From Kaistia algarum (GTDB lineage: Bacteria; Pseudomonadota; Alphaproteobacteria; Rhizobiales; Kaistiaceae), in NCBI RefSeq assembly GCF_026343945.1, contig NZ_JAPKNJ010000002.1:744001-808000 (forward strand): DNA of 64,000 nucleotides, given 5' to 3'. Within the stretch, counting starts at the first letter, position 1. The number at the start of each line of letters is the position of its first letter. The translations under genes were made by a program, and so were the position numbers. Below, in pieces: positions 8,634 through 17,671 of the stretch. The notes under the pieces were generated by a model that saw only the letters and a list, made by a program, of their open reading frames with translations, made no database searches and had not been told where the DNA came from.

Positions 8634-9626
8634 CTATACGCCCAGTCCAGACGGAGGGGAAGCGAGCGCCGTCATCATCATGGCCGGATCGACATTGCCG
8701 CCGGAGAGGACGACCACGACATTTCTGCCTCGCGCATCGAACCGGCCGGAGAGCAGCGCCGCAAGCGCCACGGCGCCGCCTGGCTCCACGACCAGCTTCA
8801 ACGTTCGAAACGCGAACGCCATCGCCTCCAGGACCTCGCGATCCGTCACAGTGAGCGCCCCGGCACCGAGCCGGTTGTTGATTTCGAAGCTGATCGCACC
8901 CGGCGTCGGCGCCAGCAGCGCATCGCAGATCGAGCCGGATAGCGCGGGGTTGCGCTGCGGAGAGCCGGCAGCGAGCGAACGGCCGTAGTCGTCGAAGCCG
9001 GCCGGTTCGACGACATAGGTTCGCGCGCCCGTGCCGCGCGCAGTCATCGCGAGGTTGACACCGGACGAGAAGCCGCCGCCGCTGCAGGGGACCAGGACTG
9101 CCTCGACAGAAAAGCCGGTTGCCTCGCAATCGGCGGAGATTTCGAGCCCGACCGTACCCTGTCCCGCGATCACATTTCGATCATTGAAGGGGTGGATAAG
9201 GACGCCGCCGGTCCTGGCGATGATGTTGGCCGCGATCGCGTCGCGATCTTCGTTCGCACGGTCATAGAGGATGATGTCGCCGCCGAGGCGCCGCGTTCCC
9301 TCGATCTTGAGCTTAGGCGCATCGGCCGGCATGACGATGGTGGAGCGATAGCCGAGGATCGAGGCCGCGGCGGCAACGCCCTGGGCATGATTGCCGGAGG
9401 AAGTTGCGACGACGCCGTTCCGCCCCTGCTCCGGCGTCAGCGAGGAGACGGCATTATATGCGCCGCGGAACTTGAACGAGCCGGTTCGCTGCAGCGTCTC
9501 GCATTTCAAGCGGATATGCCCGTCCGTCACCGCGTCGAGCGCCGGGCTGGAGAGCAGCGTCGTGCGGACGGCAATGCCGTCAAGGCGCCGGGCGGCGGCT
9601 TCGATGTCGTCAAGGGTCGGGGTCAT
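8634..9626 (-). CDS. Threonine/serine dehydratase family PLP enzyme
   Basis: Fold-type II pyridoxal-phosphate enzyme of 330 residues, lacking the C-terminal ACT-like regulatory domain of biosynthetic IlvA. The PLP lysine is K52 in TGSFKFRGA; SSGNHAQG (about 77-83) and the phosphate-binding CSGGGF follow. Likely deaminates L-threonine or L-serine to the 2-oxo acid and ammonia (catabolic type); serine racemase or hydroxyectoine-utilisation EutB are alternatives in the same family. It lies upstream of the MFS gene on the same strand. Confidence 0.85.
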   Translation of the reverse strand: MTPTLDDIEAAARRLDGIAVRTTLLSSPALDAVTDGHIRLKCETLQRTGSFKFRGAYNAVSSLTPEQGRNGVVATSSGNHAQGVAAAASILGYRSTIVMPADAPKLKIEGTRRLGGDIILYDRANEDRDAIAANIIARTGGVLIHPFNDRNVIAGQGTVGLEISADCEATGFSVEAVLVPCSGGGFSSGVNLAMTARGTGARTYVVEPAGFDDYGRSLAAGSPQRNPALSGSICDALLAPTPGAISFEINNRLGAGALTVTDREVLEAMAFAFRTLKLVVEPGGAVALAALLSGRFDARGRNVVVVLSGGNVDPAMMMTALASPPSGLGV

Positions 9627-9673
9627 GACGAAGGGCTAGCAAGGAGTCCGGCTGCCCGCAAGGCGGATCGCGA

Positions 9674-10705
9674 TCAGGCGACGCGACGGGCCATTTCCCA
9701 GCCATGGACCCCGATGACATTGTCGAGGAATTGCCGGGTCGCGGATTGCCAGGAGCTGCGCAGCGCCACGCTCCGGCAGACTTCGCGCGGGATTTCGATT
9801 GCCCTCATGGCGGCGGCGCGCAGATCCTCGTCCAGAACGCCGCCGCCCGTTCCGCCAACGACATCGCTCGGTCCGGCTACGGGGAAGGCCGCGACCGGCA
9901 AGCCCGAGGCCATCGCTTCGAGCATCACGACGCCGAAGGTGTCGGTGCGGCTGGGGAAGACGAAGCAATCAGAAGCGGAATAGATATCCGCCAGTTCCGA
10001 ACCGACCTTGGAGCCCAGAAAGGACACTTCGGGATGGCTGCGCTTCAGTCCTTCGAGAGCCGGGCCGTCGCCGACGACGACCTTGCTGCCCGGTAGATCG
10101 AGATCGAGGAAGGCATCGATGTTCTTCTCGACCGCGACGCGTCCGACATAGAGCCAGATGGGACGCGGCAGATCGAGCGCGTCGGGATTGCGTCCGGGCC
10201 GGAACATATCGGCATCGACGCCGCGCGACCAGCGCATCAGATTCTGAAAGCCGCGCGCCTTCAGTTCCTTTTCGATCGAGGGCGTCGCCACCATGCAGCC
10301 GGCACCGGAATTGTGGAAATCGCGCAGGAAATTATAGGTCCAGTCGACCGGAATGGGCAGTCGTGCAGCGAGATATTCGGGGAAGCGGGTGTGATAGCTG
10401 GTCGTGAAGAGGCGATGGCTCTTGATGCACCAGCGGCGGGCGGCGAAACCGATCGGCCCTTCCGTGGCGATGTGTACGTGATCCGGCTCGATGGCGTCGA
10501 GCCTCCGCGCGATCGAGCCCGGCGCCGTTACAGCCAAGCGGATCTCGGGATAGGTCGGGCAAGGGATGGTGGGGAACCCGTCTGGCGTCAGCATGATCGC
10601 AGTCGAGCCAAGCTCCGGCAGATGGCGGCCGAGGCGCTCCAGCGTCCGCACCACGCCGTTGATCTGGGGATGCCAGGCATCGCTGGCGATCAGGATCCGG
10701 CTCAT
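9674..10705 (-). CDS. Glycosyltransferase family 4 (probable Agt, glycolipid synthesis)
   Basis: GT-B fold glycosyltransferase, 343 residues. Opens with SRILIASDAWHPQINGVVRT, has the C-terminal donor site region FVFPSRTDTFGVVMLEAMASGLPVAA with the E-x7-E-like arrangement of GT4 enzymes. It overlaps the upstream metallophosphoesterase gene by four bases (ATGA), so translation is coupled. This pairing matches the plcP-agt module in which Agt transfers a sugar to the diacylglycerol released by PlcP during phosphate starvation. Sugar donor cannot be read. A general MgtA-like mannosyltransferase is the alternative name for the same family. Confidence 0.78.
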   Translation of the reverse strand: MSRILIASDAWHPQINGVVRTLERLGRHLPELGSTAIMLTPDGFPTIPCPTYPEIRLAVTAPGSIARRLDAIEPDHVHIATEGPIGFAARRWCIKSHRLFTTSYHTRFPEYLAARLPIPVDWTYNFLRDFHNSGAGCMVATPSIEKELKARGFQNLMRWSRGVDADMFRPGRNPDALDLPRPIWLYVGRVAVEKNIDAFLDLDLPGSKVVVGDGPALEGLKRSHPEVSFLGSKVGSELADIYSASDCFVFPSRTDTFGVVMLEAMASGLPVAAFPVAGPSDVVGGTGGGVLDEDLRAAAMRAIEIPREVCRSVALRSSWQSATRQFLDNVIGVHGWEMARRVA

Positions 10706-11514
10706 GCGGCGACCTGGTCGATTTCCGTTTCGCTGTCATCGACCACGTAGGGCGAGTTCGCGGCGATGGTAGACCAGTGGACGATTTCCAGCCGCCCATC
10801 ATGATGTTCGGCGATCGCCGTGCAACTTTCGACCCAGTCGCCGGTGTTGACGTAGCGCAGGCCAAACTCGTCGTGGATCGCGGCATGGTGGATATGACCG
10901 CAGACAACGCCGTCGGCGCCGACGCGGCGCGCCTCGGTCACCAGGGCCTGCTCGAAGGCTCCGATGAAATTGACCGCGTTCTTGACCTTGAGCTTGGCCC
11001 AGGCGGAGAGCGACCAATAATCGAAGCCGAGCTTTCGGCGGACCCGGCTCACGATCGTGTTGAGGGCCAGCGCGAACTCATAGGCATTGTCGCCCAGAAG
11101 GGCGAGCCATTTGGCATGGCGTACGACGACGTCGAACTGATCGCCATGGATCACCAGCAGACGCTTACCGTCTGCCGTCTCATGGATGACGCGATCGACG
11201 ACCTCGACGCCGCCCAGATGCGTCCCGAGATAATCGCGCAGGAATTCGTCATGATTGCCCGGCAGATAGACGAGGCGAGCACCCTTGCGGCCCTTGCGAA
11301 GAAGTTTCTGGACCACGTCATTGTGGGCCTGTGGCCAATACCAGCTCTTCTTCAGCCGCCAGCCATCGACAATGTCGCCGACCAAATAAATCGTCTCGGC
11401 ATCGTGCCATTTCAGGAAGTCGAGCAGAAGATCTGCCTGACTGCCACGCGTGCCAAGATGAATGTCCGAGAGGAACAATGCCCTCAGATGACGTGGAGCG
11501 TCGGCGCTCGACAT
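10702..11514 (-). CDS. plcP: Metallophosphoesterase, probable phospholipase C PlcP
   Basis: Calcineurin-like phosphoesterase of the COG2908 family, 270 residues. All metal-site motifs are present: D17 and H19 in SDIHLG, D47 in GDIVDGW, N87-H88 in GNHDE, H123 in IHGDQFD, and H207/H209 in CGHIHHA. Family members are often labelled UDP-2,3-diacylglucosamine diphosphatase, but this branch includes the Sinorhizobium PlcP that splits phospholipids to diacylglycerol. Two things favour PlcP: the translationally coupled glycosyltransferase downstream and a PHO box at 11569-11586 upstream. Cytoplasmic, acting at the inner membrane. Confidence 0.75.
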   Translation of the reverse strand: MSSADAPRHLRALFLSDIHLGTRGSQADLLLDFLKWHDAETIYLVGDIVDGWRLKKSWYWPQAHNDVVQKLLRKGRKGARLVYLPGNHDEFLRDYLGTHLGGVEVVDRVIHETADGKRLLVIHGDQFDVVVRHAKWLALLGDNAYEFALALNTIVSRVRRKLGFDYWSLSAWAKLKVKNAVNFIGAFEQALVTEARRVGADGVVCGHIHHAAIHDEFGLRYVNTGDWVESCTAIAEHHDGRLEIVHWSTIAANSPYVVDDSETEIDQVAA

Positions 11515-11568
11515 GATCTTGATTCGTCCTTGGCTGCGCTTTGACTAGAGATCGCTTAGCCGAGGCCA

Positions 11569-11586
11569 ACTACAGATTTGTGACAG
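11569..11586 (-). promoter_or_regulatory. PHO box (PhoB-binding site) upstream of plcP-agt
   Basis: On the minus strand the sequence reads CTGTCACAAATCTGTAGT, two seven-base repeats separated by AAAT. It matches the idealised PhoB site CTGTCATAAATCTGTCAT at 15 of 18 positions. It lies in the 76-base gap between the lysE stop and the metallophosphoesterase start, 54 bases before the ATG, a normal promoter position. Implies induction by PhoB under phosphate limitation. Confidence 0.8.
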
Positions 11587-11590
11587 GCGC

Positions 11591-12184
11591 TCAGACGAGC
11601 GTCGGCACCATCGATACAACCAGCAGAATCGCCATCGCGGCGTTGAAGACCGAGACGCGTCGGTCGCTGTCCAGAAAACGCGCAATGCCGGTGCCGAACA
11701 GGCACCAGACAATGGTGGACGGCAGCGCCGTGATCGCGAACACGACGACCAGAAGCAACGTCGCCCGCAGCACATCGGCTCCGGCCGGCACATAGAGCGC
11801 CATGGCTCCGACGGCCATCATCCAGGCCTTGGGATTGACCCATTGGAACAGGGCCGCCGCGACGAAGCTCATCGGCTTGCCGACGCGCTCGCCGCTGGCG
11901 TCATGGCGTCCGGCGCGGGCCAGGCCCCATGCGAGATAGAGCAGATAGGCGAAGGCGAGATATTTCAAGACGTCGTGCAGGATCGGATAAGTCACAAAGA
12001 CGCCGCCAAGGCCGATACCGACGGCGAAGACCATCAGGGGGAAGCCGATCGAGATGCCGAGCATATGCGGGATGGATGGCCTCAAGCCCCAATTCGCGCC
12101 GGATATCATCAGCATGGTGTTGTTAGGGCCCGGCGTGAACGCCGTGATCAGCGCGAAGCCGAACATCGCGACAAGCGTTTCCAT
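11591..12184 (-). CDS. LysE/RhtB family amino-acid exporter
   Basis: Inner-membrane translocator of 197 residues with about six hydrophobic segments. The family hallmark TPGPNNTMLMISGANWG sits near the N-terminus, and the mid-protein WVNPKAWMMAVGA is also typical. Exports amino acids or derivatives; substrate unknown. The ATG at 12184 has GGGGAGGAG eight bases upstream, so I prefer it to an in-frame start 48 bases earlier. Its stop is five bases from the PHO box of the next gene. Confidence 0.87.
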   Translation of the reverse strand: METLVAMFGFALITAFTPGPNNTMLMISGANWGLRPSIPHMLGISIGFPLMVFAVGIGLGGVFVTYPILHDVLKYLAFAYLLYLAWGLARAGRHDASGERVGKPMSFVAAALFQWVNPKAWMMAVGAMALYVPAGADVLRATLLLVVVFAITALPSTIVWCLFGTGIARFLDSDRRVSVFNAAMAILLVVSMVPTLV

Positions 12185-12380
12185 GATCCGTCTCCTCCCC
12201 CACAGGGAGAGGTTTGTTTCATAGCCCTTCATTTAGGTCAATGATGCTGACGTTTATCGGAAGGTCGTATCGGCCTGTTCCCAAAAAGCCAAGCTGCATT
12301 GCTGAATGAAGCCCTCATGGGTACTTGCGCGGTGGGGAACCCTCGACCATGATCCCGGCCGCCAACACGGAGAAAAAGCA

Positions 12381-13229
12381 ATGAAACTCCTTCGCTTCGG
12401 CGCCGCTGGCGCGGAAAAGCCGGGCCTCCTCGACAAGGACGGCACGATCCGCGACCTTTCGGGCGTCGTTTCGGATATCTCCCCGGAAACGCTCAAGGAC
12501 GGTGCCATCGACAAGATCGCCAAGGTCGACCCGGCGAGCCTGCCGGCTGTGGACCCCGGCGTGCGCATCGGGCCGGTCGTCAGCCGGACCGGCAATTTCA
12601 TCGCCGTCGGCCTCAACTATGTCGACCATGCGATCGAGACCAATTCGCCCATCCCGGCGGAGCCGATCCTCTTCAACAAGACCCCGAACTGCATCATCGG
12701 ACCGAATGACCCGGTGACGATCCCCAAGGGTTCGCAGAAGACGGACTGGGAAGTCGAGCTCGCCATCGTCATCGGCAAGACGGCGCTTTATGTCTCCGAG
12801 GCGGACGCGCTTTCCTATGTCGCCGGCTTCGCCGTCTGCGACGACGTCTCCGAGCGCGCGTTCCAGACGGAGCGCGGCGGCCAGTGGATGAAGGGCAAGG
12901 GCTCGCCCACCTTCGGTCCGCTCGGCCCCTGGCTGGTGACGCCTGATGAGATCGCCGACGTGCAGAACCTGGACATGTTCCTCGATCTGAACGGCAAGCG
13001 CGTGCAGACCGGCAACACCAAGACGATGATCTTCGGCGTCGCCCACATCGTCAGCTATATCAGCCAGTTCCTTCAGCTTGATCCCGGCGACGTCATCACG
13101 ACGGGCACCCCGCCGGGCGTCGGCATGGGCATGAAGCCGCCGGTCTTCCTGAAGGACGGCGACGTCGTCCGCCTCGGCATCGCCGGCCTCGGCGAGCAGA
13201 CCCAGACGTTCCACGCCTACAAGGGCTGA
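12381..13229 (+). CDS. Fumarylacetoacetate hydrolase family protein
   Basis: FAH-fold hydrolase/isomerase of 282 residues. After a short N-terminal lobe come the family landmarks IAVGLNYVDHA, PEPILFNK-like EPILFNKTPNCI, DWEVELAIVIGK (metal-binding E-x-E plus a downstream D) and TGTPPGVGMGMKP. Usual roles are hydrolysis of acylpyruvates or decarboxylation/isomerisation in aromatic or uronate catabolism; the precise substrate is open. Start at 12381 with GGAG nine bases upstream. A strong terminator follows directly, so it is transcribed alone, divergently from lysE. Confidence 0.88.
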   Translation: MKLLRFGAAGAEKPGLLDKDGTIRDLSGVVSDISPETLKDGAIDKIAKVDPASLPAVDPGVRIGPVVSRTGNFIAVGLNYVDHAIETNSPIPAEPILFNKTPNCIIGPNDPVTIPKGSQKTDWEVELAIVIGKTALYVSEADALSYVAGFAVCDDVSERAFQTERGGQWMKGKGSPTFGPLGPWLVTPDEIADVQNLDMFLDLNGKRVQTGNTKTMIFGVAHIVSYISQFLQLDPGDVITTGTPPGVGMGMKPPVFLKDGDVVRLGIAGLGEQTQTFHAYKG

Positions 13230-13250
13230 AGCGTCAGGCTTTGAATCAGG

Positions 13251-13279
13251 AGGCCGGACCTTTGTGGTCCGGCCTTTTT
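13251..13279 (+). terminator. Rho-independent terminator of the FAH gene
   Basis: Perfect ten-base inverted repeat AGGCCGGACC / GGTCCGGCCT with loop TTTGT, followed by a run of T. It begins 22 bases after the FAH-family stop codon; the T-run supports the plus-strand direction. It may also serve the convergent thiD transcript. Confidence 0.93.
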
Positions 13280-13299
13280 CGTTACGGCGACACCCACCC

Positions 13300-14100
13300 C
13301 TACCACCACTCGTAAAAATGATGCACCGGCCCGTGGCCCTTTCCAATCGTCAGTCGGTCAGAAGCAGCGATGGCGCCCGTGAGATAGGCCTTAGCGAAGT
13401 CTACCGCCTCGATCAGCGACTTGCCGCGCGCGAGGCCCGCCGCGATCGCCGAGGAGAGCGTGCAGCCGGTGCCATGTGTGTTCACCGTGTCAATACGCGG
13501 CGCGCGGAACCAATGGCGCGCGCCCTCCTCCGTTGCCAGCAAGTCGGAGGCTTCCGGCCCCTCGCCATGCCCGCCCTTGATGAGGACGGCATGCGCGCCG
13601 AGCGCCAAGATCGCGTCGGCCTGCCGCTCCATTGACGTCTCGTCTTCTGCCGTCTCCCCGTGCAGGATCCGCGCTGCTTCGCGCAGATTGGGCGTGACCA
13701 GCAGAGCACGCGGAAAGAGATCGGAGATCAGCGTCGCCACCGCCTCCTCGCGCAGCAGGACGTCGCCGCTGGTCGCCACCATCACCGGATCGAGCACCAC
13801 GGCCTTCTGGCCGTAGCGATCGAGTCCGGCCGCCACGGCGCGGATCACGGCGGGATTGGACAGCATGCCGATCTTCACGGCGTTGACGGGGAGATCGGAG
13901 AACACGGCATCGATCTGCGCGGTGACGAAATCCTCGGGCACGTCGTGGATGGCCGTGACGCCGACCGTGTTCTGCGCCGTCAGCGCAGCGATCACCGACG
14001 CGCCATAGACGCCGAGCGCCGAAAACGTCTTCAGATCGGCCTGGATGCCGGCGCCACCTCCCGAATCCGATCCCGCTATCGTCACAGCGATCGCCGTCAT
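13300..14100 (-). CDS. thiD: Hydroxymethylpyrimidine/phosphomethylpyrimidine kinase
   Basis: Phosphorylates HMP to HMP-P and HMP-PP for thiamine synthesis or salvage. The 266-residue ribokinase-fold protein shows the N-terminal [22 protein letters not shown], the ATP/anion-hole motif [15 protein letters not shown] and VKIGMLS. Start chosen at 14100, four bases after AGGA. The DMT transporter upstream ends 14 bases before this start, so the two may be cotranscribed. No thiamine-pyrophosphate riboswitch was found upstream of either gene. Confidence 0.95.
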   Translation of the reverse strand: MTAIAVTIAGSDSGGGAGIQADLKTFSALGVYGASVIAALTAQNTVGVTAIHDVPEDFVTAQIDAVFSDLPVNAVKIGMLSNPAVIRAVAAGLDRYGQKAVVLDPVMVATSGDVLLREEAVATLISDLFPRALLVTPNLREAARILHGETAEDETSMERQADAILALGAHAVLIKGGHGEGPEASDLLATEEGARHWFRAPRIDTVNTHGTGCTLSSAIAAGLARGKSLIEAVDFAKAYLTGAIAASDRLTIGKGHGPVHHFYEWW

Positions 14101-14114
14101 GTTCCTGTAATCCC

Positions 14115-15053
14115 TCAAATATCGGTCGGCGGCGTCTTCGACGCCTCTTCCCGGCTTCGCCGCACGCCCAGCCGGTGCTCGCGAAAGATCACGAACATAC
14201 CGGACCCGATGACGATGGCCGAGCCGACCAGCATGGTGGCGGTCGGCAGGTTCGAGAACAGGAATATGCCGACCGCGATCGCCCAGATCATCGAAACATA
14301 TTCAAACGGCGCGACAAGCGAGGCTTCACCGTAGCGATAGCTTTGCGTCAGCAGCACCTGCCCGATTCCTCCTGCCACGCCGCAGCCCACGAGCAGTGGC
14401 CAGTCGGCCAGCGCCGGCCATACCCAGCCGAAGGGCAAGGTCACCAGCATGAAAAGCGCCGTGAACAGCGAGAAATAGACCACGATCGTGCCGGCCTCTT
14501 CCGACCAGGTCAGCCGGCGCGTCTGCGTCGCCGCTAGCGCACCGAAGAACGCGGCCAGCAGCGAGAAGATCGCGCCCAGCGTGCTCCTGTGCGGGCCGAC
14601 ATCGGGACCGACATAATCTGAAAGGATGACGAGGACACCGACGAAGCCGATGACCACCGCCGTCCAGCGATAGGCGCGCACCGGCTCGTGCAGCAGCACC
14701 GCGGCCAGCACGACGGTCATCAGCGGCGAGGCATAACCGATCGCGGTCGCATCGGAGAGCGGCAGCCTCGCGAGCGCCGAGAAGCCGAAGAACATCGACG
14801 TCGCGCCCGCGATCGATCGGACCACATGACCGCCAATGCGCGGCGTCAGGAAGACGGCCGGGAAGAAGCCGCGCCAGCCGACCCAGGCCAGCACCGGGAT
14901 GAGTGCGAAGGCCGAGCGGAAGAAGGCAACCTCCCCCGCCGGATAACGATCGGAGATGAACTTGATCTGCGTCGCCATCGCAGTGAAGGCGAGGGTCGAG
15001 ATCACCTTGAGCAGCACGCCGAACAGCGGCCGCGCGCCTCGAGTCGTTTCCAT
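14115..15053 (-). CDS. DMT family transporter with two EamA domains
   Basis: Ten-helix drug/metabolite transporter, 312 residues, with two EamA repeats (roughly residues 15-145 and 160-290). The ends of each repeat carry the usual LHEP and SNLPT-type segments. Likely a metabolite exporter or importer; substrate unknown. Adjacent to thiD, but no evidence in the sequence makes it a thiamine-precursor carrier. Confidence 0.85.
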   Translation of the reverse strand: METTRGARPLFGVLLKVISTLAFTAMATQIKFISDRYPAGEVAFFRSAFALIPVLAWVGWRGFFPAVFLTPRIGGHVVRSIAGATSMFFGFSALARLPLSDATAIGYASPLMTVVLAAVLLHEPVRAYRWTAVVIGFVGVLVILSDYVGPDVGPHRSTLGAIFSLLAAFFGALAATQTRRLTWSEEAGTIVVYFSLFTALFMLVTLPFGWVWPALADWPLLVGCGVAGGIGQVLLTQSYRYGEASLVAPFEYVSMIWAIAVGIFLFSNLPTATMLVGSAIVIGSGMFVIFREHRLGVRRSREEASKTPPTDI

Positions 15054-15122
15054 TTTACCTTCGGATCACGAGCGGACCCGTTTCTGGGGGCCATCGGCGG
15101 ACAGCCGCGGATGGCGGGAGGA

Positions 15123-17441
15123 TCAATCGTTCAGCGCCGCCCAGATGCGTTCGGGCGTCGCCGGCATGTCGATATGGGTGATGCCCTTGGCGCGGGCGAG
15201 CGCATCGACAACGGCATTCATTACCGCGGGCGTTGCGCCGATCGTTCCGGCCTCGCCGGCCCCCTTGATGCCCATGACATTGGTCACTGAAGGGACATTG
15301 TGGGTTGCGAGGCGGAAGCTCGGGAAATTGTCGGCGCGCGGAAGGCAATAGTCGAGCAGCGAAGCGGTCAGCAACTGGCCGTCGGCGTCGAAAATCGTGC
15401 CTTCGTTCAGCGCCTGGCCGATGCCCTGCGCGACACCGCCATGAAGCTGGCCGGCGAGCAGAATCGGGTTCACCGTGACGCCGAAATCGTCGCAGATCGA
15501 GAAATCGATCAGCGTCGTGACGCCAGTCTCCGGATCGATCTCGACCTCGGCGATATGGGTACCGTTCGGATAAGTGCATTCATCCTGGACGAACTCACCG
15601 ACCGCCGTCAGCAGCGCCGGCTCCTTGGCCTTGGCCGCGATCTCGGCCAGCGACAGCGAACGGTCGGTGCCGACGATGCTCACACCGCCATCCGCGAGTT
15701 CCAGATCCTCGACGCCGACTTCAAGCTCGTCCGAGGCGATCTGCTTGATCTGGCTGGCGAGCGTCAGCGACGCGCGGTCGACCGATACGGCGCCGAGCGG
15801 GATCGAGCGCGAGCCGCCGGTGCCCTCGCCGGTCGCGACACGGTCGGTATCGCCCTGGATCACCTCGACCTTGTCGATATCGATACCGAGATGGGCGGCG
15901 ACGAATTGTGAATAGGCGGTGCCATGGCCCTGACCGTTCGTCTGCGTGCCGATGAGCAGCGTCACCGTGCCATCGGCATTGAGCTTGACCGTCGCCGGCT
16001 CGGAGCCCGGAAAGGCGCAGGCCTCGACATAGGTCGCGATGCCGAGGCCGCGCAGCTTGCCGCGAAGCCGCGCAGCCTCGGCGCGCGCCGGGAAGCCGTC
16101 ATAATCGACGAGCGCCAAGTTGCGGTCGAGATGGCCGGTGAAATCGCCGGTGTCGTAGTTCCGCCCACCCTGCGTCAGATAGGGGAGCTGGTCGGCGCGG
16201 ATGAAGTTGCGCTTGCGGATCTCGATCGGGCCAAGCCCAGTCTCACGCCCGCAGAGATCGACAAGACGCTCAATCAGATAGGCGGCTTCTGGACGGCCGG
16301 CGCCGCGATAGGCGTCCGTCGGGGTGGTGGTCGTGTAGACGCAGCGAACCGTCACATCCATGGCCGCGATGTCGTAGAGCCCCGTCGACATGGTGACGCC
16401 GCCAGCCGCGATATCCGCGCCGAACTGCGACATGTAGGCGCCAATATTGGAGAGGAGATCGACGCGGAGCGCCATAAAGCGGCCATCTGCATCCAGCGCC
16501 ATCTCGCCGACGGTCAGATTGTCCCTTCCATGCGCGTCGGAGAGGAAATGCTCGCCGCGCTCCTGCAGCCATTTGACCGGCTGGCCGAGCTGTTTCGCCG
16601 CCAAGGCCGCCAGCGGATATTCATGATAGACGAATGCCTTGGTGCCGAAACCTCCGCCGACATCGGGCGTCACGACGCGGATCCTCTTCGGATCGATCTT
16701 CAATATGTCGCGGGCGATGATATCCCGCATCGAATGGCCGCCCTGCGTGCCGAGCGTCAGCGTGAAGCGATCCGTCGCCGCGTCATATTCGGCGATGATG
16801 CCGCGGGTTTCCATGTAGTTGGCGACGAGGCGCTGGTTGACCACATCGAGGCGGACAATTTTGGCGGCTCGGGCAAAGGCCGCGTCGGTGGCGGCGACGT
16901 TGCCGAGCTTGTAGGTGAGCGCGACATTGGTGCCGAGATCCGGCCAAACCAGCGGCGCGTCCGGACCGAGCGCCGCGCGGCAATCGGTGACCGCCGGCAG
17001 CGTGTCATAGTCGATATCGATGAGTTCGGCCGCCGCCTTCGCTGCGTCCACCGTGTCGGCGACGATGAAGGCGATCGGATCGCCGACATGACGCACCCGG
17101 TCGGCGACCAGCAGTGGCCGGCGCGGCGCCTTGGCCTTGGGCCCCACGGCGGAAGGCGCGATCGCCTTGGCCGGCGGGCCCTGATAATCGGCCACATCAG
17201 CGCCTGTGAGGACCAAGCGAACGCCCGGAGCCGCCCTCGCCGTTTCGACGCCGCCGACGCGTATATCCGCGTGCGCCATCATGGAGCGGACGACGACGGC
17301 GTGCAGCGTGCCGGGAGGCGTATAGTCGCCCGTGAAGAAGCCGCGGCCGGTGATGAGCGCGCGGTCCTCCTTGCGGCGGACAGGGGCGCCCATGCCGAAT
17401 TTGCGCGGCGCCGAATCACGCGGCGGGGTCATGTCGTTCAT
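15123..17441 (-). CDS. Molybdenum hydroxylase large subunit (form II CoxL-like)
   Basis: Xanthine-dehydrogenase/aerobic CO-dehydrogenase large-subunit family, 772 residues. It has the N-terminal GxRREDRALITGRG segment, the molybdopterin-binding glycine-rich blocks (VGGGFGTKAFVYHEYPLAA), the active-site loop AYRGAGRPEAAY and the catalytic glutamate in KGAGEAGTIGATPAVMNAV. AYRGAGR defines the form II group, not true CO dehydrogenase (AYRCSFR), so the substrate is unknown. The iron-sulfur and FAD subunits usually encoded beside it are absent here. I chose the ATG at 17441 with GAAGG just upstream; 17432 is possible. Confidence 0.88.
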   Translation of the reverse strand: MNDMTPPRDSAPRKFGMGAPVRRKEDRALITGRGFFTGDYTPPGTLHAVVVRSMMAHADIRVGGVETARAAPGVRLVLTGADVADYQGPPAKAIAPSAVGPKAKAPRRPLLVADRVRHVGDPIAFIVADTVDAAKAAAELIDIDYDTLPAVTDCRAALGPDAPLVWPDLGTNVALTYKLGNVAATDAAFARAAKIVRLDVVNQRLVANYMETRGIIAEYDAATDRFTLTLGTQGGHSMRDIIARDILKIDPKRIRVVTPDVGGGFGTKAFVYHEYPLAALAAKQLGQPVKWLQERGEHFLSDAHGRDNLTVGEMALDADGRFMALRVDLLSNIGAYMSQFGADIAAGGVTMSTGLYDIAAMDVTVRCVYTTTTPTDAYRGAGRPEAAYLIERLVDLCGRETGLGPIEIRKRNFIRADQLPYLTQGGRNYDTGDFTGHLDRNLALVDYDGFPARAEAARLRGKLRGLGIATYVEACAFPGSEPATVKLNADGTVTLLIGTQTNGQGHGTAYSQFVAAHLGIDIDKVEVIQGDTDRVATGEGTGGSRSIPLGAVSVDRASLTLASQIKQIASDELEVGVEDLELADGGVSIVGTDRSLSLAEIAAKAKEPALLTAVGEFVQDECTYPNGTHIAEVEIDPETGVTTLIDFSICDDFGVTVNPILLAGQLHGGVAQGIGQALNEGTIFDADGQLLTASLLDYCLPRADNFPSFRLATHNVPSVTNVMGIKGAGEAGTIGATPAVMNAVVDALARAKGITHIDMPATPERIWAALND

Positions 17442-17671
17442 GGCCTTCGGCCCGTGGGCCGCCTCCTCGGGGGAAGGGTGGCGAGCCGGAAGCCCGGAGC
17501 CCCGCCCAATCATGGATGGACGCAATCCGCGTCCTTTGCTCGATGATAGGGGCGGCCCGGACGGGCGGCAACCTCCGCCGTACGGAGATTGGCCAGATCG
17601 TCGCCTTTCCGTTGCCGGAATCCCGTGTTAAGCAGCCGACACTCAGCGGTCAGCCACCATCGGTTCACTTC

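Noticed and set aside
15123..17441. Aerobic carbon monoxide dehydrogenase
   Set aside because: The active-site loop is AYRGAGR, not AYRCSFR, so genuine CO oxidation is not supported.
15924..17546. 540-codon plus-strand frame over the molybdenum hydroxylase gene
   Set aside because: Arg/Asp/Gly-rich shadow of the minus-strand gene whose active-site motifs are intact.
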